From Symsagittifera roscoffensis (lineage: Eukaryota; Xenacoelomorpha; Acoela; Convolutidae), in NCBI RefSeq assembly GCF_963678635.1, contig NC_087069.1, forward strand, positions 25,534,303-25,598,302: DNA of 64,000 nucleotides, written 5' to 3'. The notes below the pieces were generated by a model that was not told the origin of the DNA, did not search any database, and saw only the letters and a list, made by a program, of their open reading frames with translations. The position numbers and the translations under genes were made by a program. This document shows, one piece after another, positions 9,866-19,784 of the stretch. Within the stretch, counting starts at the first letter, position 1. Every line of letters starts with the position of its first letter.

Positions 9866-11722
9866 TCATTCCATTGCTTCTCCATCCTGATCTTCAGCTT
9901 CACTGTCTTCTAGGACTTTTTCCAACATGTCCATGGGGTTGCGGGCCGTACCCGAACTCTCCTGTTCCAACAGCCTCGGTTTGCAACAAGGTAGCAGGTC
10001 CACATTCAGCTTTTGCTCCCGGTTCCTGCAAAAGCTGTTATGAAGGCACAGGCTCTCATTTCGTTCTAGGTCAGCTCTTAAGACCTCTTTCTTCTCATCT
10101 TCAGTTACACAAGGCGCTCCAGCTACTCGCTTCACCGCCGTGGTGACCGCGTTTCTGTGCGTTAGGAATGCTCTCTTATAGGCTCCCGGTCCTATATCTA
10201 GCTGGAAAGATTGATAGGCTCCCGTGTTCCTCGACATGTGACGCTTCGCGCGTTCATACATCCAAGACGTCATCACTGCACGGAACCAAGTCATCAACCT
10301 TTGCCTTGACCATATTCTTTCAATGGCTTTGGGTATTCTCAGAACCTTGCAGGTGGTTCTGAAAAGATCCAATTCGCGGCTCATCTTCACGTTGCTCAGC
10401 TGCTCAGGAGTCGGCACGGCCATCTCCTGTTCACTTGTGTCCGCGTTAGCATCCAACCACCTCACTGCCAGCATGGCACTAACCACCACGATTGACACCT
10501 CTTGATTCTGATCGGGTAAACCTGTAGAGTACAACTCCTCCACGTCCCATACTAGCATCAGAATCCCGCGTTTGGGGTACCATAACGTCTGCGCCAAGCA
10601 GTGGCAAGGATACTCCCCATGGGTTCTCAATATGTTCCTTCGGGTCCGATACCCTGAGGCTCCCAGCAACGGTTCTACCTCCATCATAACTCGGTGCAAA
10701 TCGTCTTTCTCTTCTATGGTGGGGAATTCAGTGGGTAATGCTCCACTCGCTTTCTGCTTCTGGAACTCGCTCACATTACCTTCGTTCAATCTCAGGAACT
10801 CTTCACCCACTACGTCTTGCAACTCGCCTTCAGATCTCTTCGGGACTGCCCGAAAGAACTTCGCAAACAAATCATATGACCTCTCCGACATTCTGGCCAA
10901 CCTCACGCACTTTTGCACAGAGAAAAAATGGTCAATCAACACCTGCTGCGTCCTCGCATCCATCACCACCATGTGCGTAGGATACCTACTATTGCAATAT
11001 GGTGCGGAGCTTGAACCCACCAGATATTTTGAACCAGTAGGTTTATGATAGGCTTCACTATCCTTCAGATTCATTTCATTTTCCAGAGCTTCTCGCCAGC
11101 CTCCAGTCTTCTGCTCTGTCTGCAATGCTCCAGGGAATACTTCCACGCTGAGGGACGTCACTAGCTCATGGGCACGCTCCAGGCGCTCAAGCGATTCTAT
11201 CGAGCTCGTCATGCTACAAAATCCCAAGGCTGTGGTCAAGTTTACATCCGTCACCCCATGACAGTCCGCGACCAACTCCATGCCACTCTTATCCGACATG
11301 CTCAATCTTTCATACAATCGTGCCAGTTGTCGATGCTGCTCGCTCAGCGTAATCAGGCAGTGTCCCAAATTGCAAACATGTCCTTCCATCCCACTATGTT
11401 GAGCTAAACAGGTGCCTTGCTTCAACCAATAGCTCGATGGACTTTCCTCGGATAGTTCCGTGGATGGGTTGCTCTTCCGCTTCGTCATCCTCATGGCCAA
11501 AAGATGGTGTATCATGGCCAGATCATGTAGACTCGAATCATCATCCAGGTCTAACCTGATATCCGCCGTCATGTCCCAGATTAAACCGGCGTTAGGATGG
11601 GGACACCAAGAAGGCTTCATGAGCTCCCACATGGTTACTAGGCTGGTTTTCAAGGGACCGTCCCAAGAACCACAATCAAAACTCACTTGCCTCTTCAGCT
11701 CAGGAACCGAGGGTTCGACCAC
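9866..11722 (-). CDS. Unrecognised 618-aa ORF at the 3' end of the giant element
   Basis: Long open frame with protein-like composition: alternating helical charged and hydrophobic segments, several Cys and Trp, and an acidic C-terminus (EDSEAEDQDGEAME). There is no signal peptide, membrane segment or family motif I can recognise. Upstream, the 11700-12638 frame overlaps it by 23 bp in another phase and appears to be the same protein before a single-base frameshift near 11730, so the true protein was longer. It is the last coding block before the purine run. Confidence 0.55.
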   Translation of the reverse strand: MVEPSVPELKRQVSFDCGSWDGPLKTSLVTMWELMKPSWCPHPNAGLIWDMTADIRLDLDDDSSLHDLAMIHHLLAMRMTKRKSNPSTELSEESPSSYWLKQGTCLAQHSGMEGHVCNLGHCLITLSEQHRQLARLYERLSMSDKSGMELVADCHGVTDVNLTTALGFCSMTSSIESLERLERAHELVTSLSVEVFPGALQTEQKTGGWREALENEMNLKDSEAYHKPTGSKYLVGSSSAPYCNSRYPTHMVVMDARTQQVLIDHFFSVQKCVRLARMSERSYDLFAKFFRAVPKRSEGELQDVVGEEFLRLNEGNVSEFQKQKASGALPTEFPTIEEKDDLHRVMMEVEPLLGASGYRTRRNILRTHGEYPCHCLAQTLWYPKRGILMLVWDVEELYSTGLPDQNQEVSIVVVSAMLAVRWLDANADTSEQEMAVPTPEQLSNVKMSRELDLFRTTCKVLRIPKAIERIWSRQRLMTWFRAVMTSWMYERAKRHMSRNTGAYQSFQLDIGPGAYKRAFLTHRNAVTTAVKRVAGAPCVTEDEKKEVLRADLERNESLCLHNSFCRNREQKLNVDLLPCCKPRLLEQESSGTARNPMDMLEKVLEDSEAEDQDGEAME

Positions 11723-12638
11723 TCGTTCTTCTTAAAATAATTCCCAGCTTGGGTTGTTCCACCATCAGCATTCCAGTTTCCTTAATCCGTTCGACCCAGA
11801 AATTGAGCACTATGACTTGCTCATAGTCGAAGTACGCTTCCCTGGCTTCTTCATTCACGAAGGGATTATACGTCATCCCCGGTATGCCAGACACATATTG
11901 GAACGACTTCAGTTTCCCTAGTGTTGCAAAGTCTTTTTGTCCCCTGACTGTTTCAATCAACTCCCGGCTCACTTTCAATTCTTTGTTGGAATACCTTCTC
12001 ATTTCTTCCAACTTGCGATAGCTCTCCATGTCATTCGACTCCCTATTTGGTACAATCAACGGCATATCCTGATATAGTTCCAGGAGTGCCCTAAGGAAGT
12101 TTCTTTCGCAATCAACTCCCTTTTGCCGAATGATCTTTATGCATTCTCCCAAAACAGGAGTGGGGATACGATCCACAACGAACCTTACAAAGCAAAGAGC
12201 ATCCTTACGCTTAGCCCAGGCTATCGCGGAATCGTCTTTTTAAATCAACGCTCGTAGGGCTTCCATCAACTCCAGCTCCTGTTCCTTTGATTTCAAATCA
12301 TTACTGGCTTCATATTCCGCCTTCTTGATGCCCATCAAGCACCAAGCCAACCGTACTTGCAGGTCAGTTCTCGAGCATGGATGAGCCAGGTACTCTGCCA
12401 CCGTCGTAGGTGCATGCATCGTCTCGTCGAAGTATCTTTGGAGGGCCGCCCTCCAAGAGATTTCCAGCAGTTTTTCCAGCCCGATTTCGTTCGCCTCCGA
12501 GGACATTACCGTGCCGTATTCTTTCCGATTTAAGCTAGAATTCTCCGTAAGCCCTTTCAGATATTCTTGCATGGCTCGCTTCTCGCTCCAAGCCATCAGG
12601 TGCCCTCTCGCGGAGTTCCTCGCCTTCAACATCTCCAC
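11700..12638 (-). pseudogene. Upstream part of the same unrecognised protein, one stop and one frameshift
   Basis: Two ORFs (12638-12240 and 12176-11700) share a reading frame and are separated only by an in-frame TAA at 12240-12242; the intervening codons read as ordinary protein (AIAWAKRKDALCFVRF). The product is rich in charged helical segments, with no recognisable domain. At its 3' end it shifts phase into the 618-aa frame. The frame upstream of 12638 also seems open for a short way. Confidence 0.5.
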
Positions 12639-12793
12639 ATAACCCCTGCTGGGTCTCCCATGTGGACCGATTCCGGCACAGTGACTCGACTGTACTCGAC
12701 CACCTCGAGTTGTCCCTCCAGTTTCATCTTGGCCATGTTGGTTCGCGAGGGCCTGTAATCTTCAAGTCCTCCAGATCCACACTGACTGATAAT

Positions 12794-14383
12794 CTACATC
12801 TCTAGCTTAGTGTCTGCTAGGGTTCGTGCAGTCTTCTTTGATTTCGTGGCTGTCGTGGTCAGACCTGCCAAGAGCATAGGGGGTATCGGGTTCTCTTTTT
12901 CTCCCCCGGTCAGCGTCGCACCATCTCCTTGCCCGCTCTCTCCTGAACGACCTGCGTTCGTCAAAGAGGCCACCACTGCGCTGGCTTTTGACTTCACCAC
13001 TCTCTGGTTCACGGCTCGACTTCCTGTCTTCCCTTTCAGCCGGTTCAGCCACTTTCTGGCTCGTCTAGCGGGTAATTTCTTCGTGACCTGCTGATCATCG
13101 GCACTGTCCTCTGTAACTGACTCGGTCAGAACATCAGACTCCATGGAGTTCATTATTTTCTCCAGGACCTCACGCATAATGGGTTGGTTCAATCCCACCT
13201 TCATTATGGACTGCGTCCCATATCGTCGTATCACGTCCCATGACCTTTCCATGAAGTTCAATCGGCTCCAGGTTGCCCCTGTCTTGCTTTCTAGTTCACT
13301 TTGGTATCTCTCCCATTCCTCTCCCGGTAGCGTACTCAGGAAGGATACCCTCATTGACTCTTCAATTTTTCTCCTTCTCGGTGACTCATGGAGCAATCTT
13401 TGTGGATCCCTATTTCGGTACTCTTTCGCCTGACTTATTGGGTCCATCGGGGATAAGTCGGCCGACGCCTCCTTTGTAGGGGACATGGAAGACGATGGCG
13501 TCATCAGCAATATACTCCCATCGACTTCCCCATCGTCGTCCTCACCGAACCGGTATTCTAGCAAGTCTCTCTCCAACGCTCCTATATCCGTCTCACCCGG
13601 CTTTTCTGTCTTTCCCCCGATGTCGTCATCGTCCTGATCCATCAATTCATCGTCATTCGCATCAGGTTTCGGCTTAGGTCTTGAAGGGCCTTGTCGTGTG
13701 TCTATGCCCGAGTCCGGCCGCGCCGGTACGGTCAGGTCTCCTGCATGATAAAACAACTCATCATTCACCAGGAATTCTACAGATTCCTCGCCATGTGGTG
13801 CTAGGTCCTCTATCGTTATATATGAGCCTCCTCTGCACTCCTTTGCCACTTCCAGCATCACTACTTTCACTTCTCCTGACCACTTCAGTTTTGATAAGTC
13901 ATCTGTGGGAGCATAAACCTCGTTCCACATCTCAGCCGAGACCTCTGGTCTCCTGGAAGGTGGTGCTTTGATCTTTTTCCTGCTCCAAGCATCAGGAAAT
14001 GTGAAGTCAAACGTGTGCGCGGCTGCAACGTTCCAACTGATGAAGCGCGGCTCCATCCCTTCACTCCACTTCGGCATTCTCCTCTCTGCATCACGAGCTG
14101 CTCCGATGCGAGGGGCAATGACGGGAGATGTGACTCCCAACAACATCCTCCTTATCGGTGGGTATCGAGGGCGTTGGTCTGGCAGCGGCCTGGACCCGGA
14201 AAGCCACGCTTGCTGGTTCTCTTTTGCGTGTGCGTAGGCTTCTGGCAAGAGTGGAACTCTCATTGCCGCTCCTGAATCTTTCACTACTGGTCTGAGATTC
14301 CAAAGGTTTGGGTTAAACTGGATGTGGGAAAGGTCTTCGCGGCCCATTCGGCACTTGGAGTTGTTGTTGAAATCCATCAACAC
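12794..14383 (-). CDS. Unrecognised acidic/basic 529-aa ORF in the giant element
   Basis: A 529-aa frame. The N-terminal ~220 residues look globular. A strongly acidic stretch follows (MDQDDDDIGG) near 245-255, then a long charged region, and a basic C-terminal third (PARRARKWLNRLKGKTG). The frame continues upstream of the first ATG, interrupted by a stop at about 14456, so it probably belonged to one polyprotein with the ORFs at 14582-16224. No family recognised. The alternation of acidic and basic low-complexity regions is typical of structural or nucleic-acid-binding proteins, but that is only inference. Confidence 0.5.
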   Translation of the reverse strand: MLMDFNNNSKCRMGREDLSHIQFNPNLWNLRPVVKDSGAAMRVPLLPEAYAHAKENQQAWLSGSRPLPDQRPRYPPIRRMLLGVTSPVIAPRIGAARDAERRMPKWSEGMEPRFISWNVAAAHTFDFTFPDAWSRKKIKAPPSRRPEVSAEMWNEVYAPTDDLSKLKWSGEVKVVMLEVAKECRGGSYITIEDLAPHGEESVEFLVNDELFYHAGDLTVPARPDSGIDTRQGPSRPKPKPDANDDELMDQDDDDIGGKTEKPGETDIGALERDLLEYRFGEDDDGEVDGSILLMTPSSSMSPTKEASADLSPMDPISQAKEYRNRDPQRLLHESPRRRKIEESMRVSFLSTLPGEEWERYQSELESKTGATWSRLNFMERSWDVIRRYGTQSIMKVGLNQPIMREVLEKIMNSMESDVLTESVTEDSADDQQVTKKLPARRARKWLNRLKGKTGSRAVNQRVVKSKASAVVASLTNAGRSGESGQGDGATLTGGEKENPIPPMLLAGLTTTATKSKKTARTLADTKLEM

Positions 14384-14581
14384 CCAACCTGGCTCCGCTA
14401 TTCTTCCGAACAGCCTATCGTCGCTGGCCAGCCCTCTCAGCTCCCTCTGCTCTACTCAATTCAGCACGGAACAATCCACGACTGAGACCAGGTTGACATA
14501 CAACACAGAATTCCTGTATGCCTTGACTTGCACCTCCAGAAACACGAAAGACATCACCGGTCCATACACCACCGTGACGAA

Positions 14582-15361
14582 TTACCGCAGTCCGTGAATC
14601 AGAGCCAACGGATCGATCCGCATCATGACAGCCAAATCTGTCAGCAAGGGCATGCCACAATACTGCTTACATTCACCCGCATCCGTCGCCATCTTATCTT
14701 CTCCCGTGACACTCCTGTTCTGTTGCAAGAGATATTGGAGCAGGAGAGTCCTCCATTCTTTCATCTTCCTGAGCGAGGCGGTTTCTAACTGCGCGTTGAA
14801 CTCACGACTTGTTCCCTGGAGTTGTTCAGGGTAGCGCAACAGCACAAGCAAATCACCCAGTCGACCGTAGGTCATGGCAATCAGAGTCAGGAGTCTATCC
14901 AGTCTCAAATCTGCCAACGCTTGGGTGAAGAGGTTCGCCGGCCCCTTCACGAAATTCTCATGACCAAATGTCACGTACATGGCTAATATCAGGCCAATCG
15001 ACAGCTTCCTGATATCCTTGACGAAGCTCGCGATCAGGTTCCGAGATGCCCTTGGATAGCACGTCGACAGGAAGGATGGCGTCCATCCCACCCCCATTCC
15101 ACCCAAGATGGCATCTGATTGTTCATATTGTGCCCTCGTTGCCAGTACGTCAGCTTGGAACTTGTCCAACGACATCGTGTTTACATCCTGCATCAATTTC
15201 AACATCATACCCCCAGCTAACTCCCGGACATCAAACAAGTTCTTCAGATTTGCGTGTATCTCTTTGATCGCTGCCGGCGCATGCTCGAACGCGTCCTCTC
15301 CAAAGGTGCACAGTCTTGGTGACAAGTACAACCATAAGTTGTTGTGCAGCTTCGTGCGCAA
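14582..15361 (-). pseudogene. Helical region following the second SGNH-like domain
   Basis: A 259-aa open frame, mainly amphipathic helices with a hydrophobic run (LSIGLILAMYVTFG). At its N-terminus it overlaps the end of the 15244-15864 frame, which turns into low-quality Cys/Arg-rich sequence after about 15380. The natural reading therefore passes from that frame into this one by a single frameshift. I recognise no family. At its C-terminus it stops at 14582, and the next phase appears to carry on towards the 529-aa ORF. Confidence 0.45.
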
Positions 15362-16224
15362 GCCATTGCCATGAGATCTTCTTCCGCTGATGTCATGTTT
15401 TTTCTGACTTTCCTTCCCTGCTCATTCTCTGCGTGATCCATCTGTCTGAACCAGAGATCGTCAGCCACCTGTTGTACTAACAGATGATCGTCATCTACCC
15501 CTGGTCTTAACTTCAGCAATCTGGCGAAGTTGGACAGCTCCAACCCCAGAACCTCATCTAACACCAACAGAGTTGTGCGACAATTTTTGAGTCCCTGTAT
15601 GGCATTGGAAATATTAGCCCAAACGGCAGGAAGCTCAGATCGGGATGGGTAATAATTGTTGGGGTCTACCACTCTGTTCGGGGCAGGAATTATTAAGTTG
15701 AACCGTCCCTCTGCTATCGTTGGGACCATCGTGTACACAAACTGAAGGGGTTCTGGCAATGCAGCGTACCCTGGCGACAACACAAAGACCACCTTCACTA
15801 CATTTTGGGTGAAACGTTGTTTTGCTGCTGTTTCTACCTCAGCCATCGCCGAGAGCAATGTCATTATCGCCTACCCTATGACCTCGTTGCTCGGGATCGA
15901 CTCATCCGTCAGACGTGACAACAAGCCCCTGCTTTGCAGATGATCATTCGAGCCTGCAACCACTATCACCTGCGGCTCCATGCTGACCACCCTTCGCACA
16001 CTTATCATCATGCGTATTGACTGTCCCCAGTCCAATTTAGGCGCCGTCAAGAAAATCACGTCGGGCCAAAAGAGAGAACGGGGCGTATAGAGATAATCCG
16101 AACTGGCCACAATCAGGTACTTGGCAACTTTCATGCCCAAGGGATCATAGGCGGCAAACAGCCCGTCATCGAATGGGGCCTTCAGTTCCCCGTATCTCCT
16201 GTCATCTCCATTCACCGTGGTCAC
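15244..16224 (-). pseudogene. Second SGNH-hydrolase-like domain, probably catalytically altered
   Basis: Two ORFs in the same frame (16224-15871 and 15864-15244) are separated by one in-frame TAG at 15868-15870. The first has a strand-type block I variant (LIVASSDYLY instead of the usual GDS) and, about 60 residues on, VVAGSNDHL, which resembles SGNH block III (GxND). The second holds VKVVFVLSPGYAALPEP and a block-V-like region (PAPNRVVDPNNYYP) in which the expected Asp-x-x-His is not seen. This suggests an SGNH fold without a full catalytic set. It lies directly downstream of the intact-looking SGNH ORF, so the element carried two related domains in tandem. Confidence 0.55.
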
Positions 16225-16336
16225 TCGGGGGTAGTCTCTTGAATATTCGCCGGGCGTCTGACCAGGTGGTTTAGCAAACTGCCTGTACTTCTTGTGATGC
16301 TTGTTATTAGGCTTGCTATCCGTCTGAAACTAGCCC

Positions 16337-17548
16337 TTACGAGCAGGTGGCGTCAGTTCCCTGGCTCTCTGGCGGACGTCCGTAAGAGACCGGGTATTCA
16401 GAGTAGTCGTGCCGCAGCGTAGTCGTGGAGCTGAACTGCTCCTCCTTTGCTAGCAGCCAATCCACGCCCGGTATCCGATATAGTCGCGACACTGTGGGAC
16501 TTTCTCCGCCGATCATTCTCATTGCGTCCTCCCGACACGTCAAGGTATTCATGTTCAACTTCGTTGACATGTCCGTCTTGTACTGTCCCCAATGACTAGG
16601 GTCTGGTCGGTTCCAAAGCAGCACGCTGCCTGGTTTAACTCGATCAGCTGGCACGGCGCTCGTCCACGGTCCTGCTGCTGAAGCAGGGTTTGCCGTAGCG
16701 GGCGGGTCGTTCCTCCTAGACACGGTCTGGGAGTTATTCCTGTTCTGATCAACTGATTTCCCGAGTCGGCTTTCAAGCGGTTGTGTTCTGGGAGGAGCAG
16801 CAGTCCCTAGCCTTGCTCCTACGTTTGAGCTCGGAGCGATGTTTTCAGCTGTAGCCGTCTCCGTTGCCAAGGGCCCTAGGCGGTTGACTAGGGATTCGGG
16901 CACGCTTGCCCTTATTCTATTTCCTCCGGTCAAACTGGTCCAAGCCAGAAAACTGGTCGCCCTCGACTCCTGCTCCACTTCCCTCAACTGTGTCTGAAAT
17001 ACGTCATTGATCCAGTGTCTCCCTTGTTGGGTGTTGAAATGTATCCCATCTCGGGTGAGCGCGATGTGATCAGTCATGCGCAACATGTTCTCGAGATCCA
17101 GAAGTCGCAGCTCGCCAGGGTTGTTTCTCACCAGACTGCGGATCATTTCGTTCCGTCGTGTCACTTTGCCATTCATAAAATCTGCCACTGTGGTGCCCAC
17201 CATCGGGTTCTGTGGTATCGTGCATAGCACCACAAGCCGGGGCCTACACTTCTCCTTTAGTTCGTTCAGGAGGCAGACCAATAGAGGCTCCCACTTGCTC
17301 TCCGGAGTCACTGGTGCTCTCGAGACGTCGTTGGATCCCAGCATTATTACCAGCGTATCCAGCTGATCTTCGCTTTGGAATTCCATCATCTTGATGACCT
17401 GAGCCACTAAGGCTCCTCCAAAGGACAGAGTGGTAGTCTGACCATAGACGAAGATCTCATTCAGATCCCTCACCAAACTGTCTCCTATGATCAAGTGGCG
17501 ACTCCCTGGGGGAATTACCTGGTCGCTCGTAGCGGGGTTCCAGCTCAT
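16337..17548 (-). CDS. SGNH/GDSL hydrolase-like ORF (403 aa)
   Basis: Residues 18-190 carry all SGNH blocks: IIGDSLV (Ser24), a Gly-Gly at 44-45, LGSNDV (Gly71, Asn73) and TRDGIHFN (Asp167, His170). The catalytic Ser, Asp and His and the oxyanion Gly and Asn are therefore all present. The family includes acyl-esterases and lipases. The rest (about 200-403) is Pro/Ser/Asn-rich with a short ordered tail. There is no signal peptide. The start ATG is 6 bp from the end of the preceding 17554-17787 frame. In LINEs, SGNH domains sit in ORF1; finding one downstream of a Ty3-type RT is unusual. Substrate unknown. Confidence 0.7.
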   Translation of the reverse strand: MSWNPATSDQVIPPGSRHLIIGDSLVRDLNEIFVYGQTTTLSFGGALVAQVIKMMEFQSEDQLDTLVIMLGSNDVSRAPVTPESKWEPLLVCLLNELKEKCRPRLVVLCTIPQNPMVGTTVADFMNGKVTRRNEMIRSLVRNNPGELRLLDLENMLRMTDHIALTRDGIHFNTQQGRHWINDVFQTQLREVEQESRATSFLAWTSLTGGNRIRASVPESLVNRLGPLATETATAENIAPSSNVGARLGTAAPPRTQPLESRLGKSVDQNRNNSQTVSRRNDPPATANPASAAGPWTSAVPADRVKPGSVLLWNRPDPSHWGQYKTDMSTKLNMNTLTCREDAMRMIGGESPTVSRLYRIPGVDWLLAKEEQFSSTTTLRHDYSEYPVSYGRPPESQGTDATCS

Positions 17549-17553
17549 GTCAT

Positions 17554-17885
17554 TTAGGCAGGCTCCGCGGCCCCTTGCGTGAACTGGTGACGTGCCATCA
17601 GATTCTTCCTAATGTCTACCACGCGGGACTTTTGAAAAGTTCCGCCATGCGCAGTCCCCGAGGACGCTACCGTGCGGGGTGCTCGCTCCGAACTATTGGA
17701 TGAATGATCACGACGTTGGGAAGGAACGATCCTACCCAATGTCCGCCCAGTGGTTCTGTTAATCTCATCCATTGTTGCTCTGGCCACTTGATTAAATGAT
17801 TCTTGGAACTGGGGAGCGAATAGGTGTCAGAAGGGTCTGGTATCGTGTTCCTCTGACTGGGAGCAGACTGTTGTGTCTGCTGAGG
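17554..17885 (-). pseudogene. Short basic ORF before the SGNH ORF
   Basis: A 77-aa frame from 17787, rich in Arg, Ser and Thr with no domain. It adjoins the end of the 763-bp tandem duplication and probably represents the C-terminal continuation of the duplicated coiled-coil protein. It ends with TAA just before the SGNH start. Confidence 0.35.
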
Positions 17886-18097
17886 AGCCTCGGGCCCTCT
17901 CGATGTACACAGCTCCTATACTCTTGTCTTGGGGCGTGTGTCGCTGGATCCCTCCGAGGACTTCATCGTCGCCAGAACTTCCTGTGAAACTTGGCTCACC
18001 TTTGCCATATACAGCTCCTTCAGTTGCTTTATTTCATCCTCCTTGTAGGCCACCTGCAGATCTTCGTACTTCTTTTTCCATTCGTCTCTTTCTCGAG

Positions 18098-18649
18098 CTA
18101 TCGCCCTATACTCCTGGAGTTTGGCACACAGCTCGCTCTGATCTCTCTTTTCTTCTCAAACGTCTCAATCTTCTCCGACGTCTGGATCTCTATTTCGCTC
18201 ACCCTCACTCTCTTCGGAGGAGGAGCAGCTGTTGGAGAGTCGACTGAATGTGACGGGCCTGGCCCATCACGTTGTCTTTTCGCTCCAATGAGCGGCTGCG
18301 CTTGTTGGATCGGCAAGGGCATCTCACCTAGCCGGTGGTCCCTCTGTTCACCTAGTCCTGGCTCACGAGCCAGGTCGTGGCCAGACATTTCTTCACGCCG
18401 CCATCTCATCAGTCGGTTTCGACCTCTCTCGGCGGTCCCGGACTCACCGAAGGCCAACATCAACACCACTTCTGTAGGGCAATTCCCTCGACCCTCTCGT
18501 CCTAACGCATTGAGGAGCGCGACCACAAACATCGCCAGCCCCGGGTCTTCTCGTGTAAAGTCACAATCGATCAGCCGCTGATAAATCTCGTCTAGAGACG
18601 CTCCTAGACTCGCTGAGAGGAATTCCATTAGTTCATTCGTGTCACCCAT
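18098..18649 (-). pseudogene. Second copy of the duplicated ORF (MGDTNELMEF family)
   Basis: Same protein as 18861-19412, read through from the previous repeat unit. It has a helical N-terminal domain of about 90 residues, a Pro-rich linker and the nuclear-localisation-like PPPKRVRV. It ends early in a frameshifted tail after ETFEKK. The coiled-coil continuation lies in another phase downstream. Confidence 0.45.
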
Positions 18650-18860
18650 TCCTCGGGCCCTCTCGATGTACACAGCTCCTGTACTCTTGTCTTGGGGCGT
18701 GTGTCGCTGGATCCCTCCGAGGACTTCATCGTCGCCAGAACTTCCTGTGACACTTGGCTCACCTTTGCCATATACAGCTCCTTCAGTTGCTTTATTTCAT
18801 CCTCCTTGTAGGCCACCTGCAGATCTTCGTGCTTCTTTTTCCATTCGTCTCTTTCTCGAG

Positions 18861-19412
18861 CTATCGCCCTATACTCCTGGAGTTTGGCACACAGCTCGCT
18901 CTGATCTCTCTTTTCTTCTCAAACGTCTCAATCTTCTCCGACGTCTGGATCTCTATTTCGCTCACCCTCACTCTCTTCGGAGGAGGAGCAGCTGTTGGAG
19001 AGTCGACTGAATGTGACGGGCCTGGCCCATCACGTTGTCTTTTCGCTCCAATGAGCGGCTGCGTTGGTTGGATCGGCAAGGGCATCTCACCTAGCCGGTG
19101 GTCCCTCTGTTCACCTAGTCCTGGCTCACGAGCCAGGTCGTGGCCAGACATTTCTCCACGCCGCCATCTCATCAGTCGGTTTCGACCTCTCTCGGCGGTC
19201 CCGGACTCACCGAAGGCCAACATCAACACCATTTCTGTAGGGCAATTCCCTCGACCCTCTCGTCCTAACGCATTGAGGAGCGCGACCAAAAACATCGCCA
19301 GCCCCGGGTCTTCTCGTGTAAAGTCACAATCGATCAGCCGCTGATAGATCTCGTCTAGAGACGCTCCTAGACTCGCTGAGAGGAATTCCATTAGTTCATT
19401 CGTGTCACCCAT
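18861..19412 (-). pseudogene. First copy of the duplicated ORF; helical domain plus broken coiled coil
   Basis: Starts at MGDTNELMEF with no upstream in-frame coding. Residues 1-90 are predicted helical; 125-150 are Pro/Ser-rich with a basic PPPKRVRV. The frame goes off after ETFEKK. In the next phase a Lys/Glu heptad-like segment continues to 18628 (ERDEWKKKYEDL, KQLKELYMAKVSQVS), which looks like the true continuation as a coiled coil. I recognise no family. It is the first coding block after the truncated RT. Confidence 0.5.
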
Positions 19413-19784
19413 TTCTTATCGTGTTGATTCTTGTGTCGTGTAGTTTCTTCCGGTTCGTTTGATTCAATGAATTCAATAAACAATTTCTGATCAATCAAGA
19501 TCTAAGAAACAAGTCGCGACTTAAAACCTTCATTTTTAGATCAAACATCATTCAAATCTTTAAAACTCCTTCATTGAAATTCTCTTCTCAATTCAAATTT
19601 AAAAATTTAGCAGCAAGGTGGATCGTCCACCTGTATCTTTGTCAGGGTAGCACAAATGAGCGCTGTCACCTTGATTACCTGGAGTATTCTAGGTCTTTTA
19701 AGACACAAAACATAAAACATATCATAACAATAACATAACACATAAACATCACACTTTTACACTTATCACATAAAAACATAATCC
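19413..19784. other. AT-rich spacer between the truncated RT and the cargo ORFs
   Basis: About 370 bp, much richer in A/T than either side, with no coding frame. It could be an untranslated leader or intron of the downstream ORF, or filler from the deletion that removed the end of pol. No matching copy seen elsewhere in the window. Confidence 0.45.

Larger units (their letters stand above)
17886..19412 (-). repeat. 763-bp tandem duplication within the giant element
   Basis: 17886-18648 and 18649-19412 are near-identical head-to-tail copies (offset 763 bp, only a handful of substitutions). Each contains the same ORF start, the same internal frameshift and the same coiled-coil tail. Because the frameshift is shared, it arose before the duplication. 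Confidence 0.9.
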
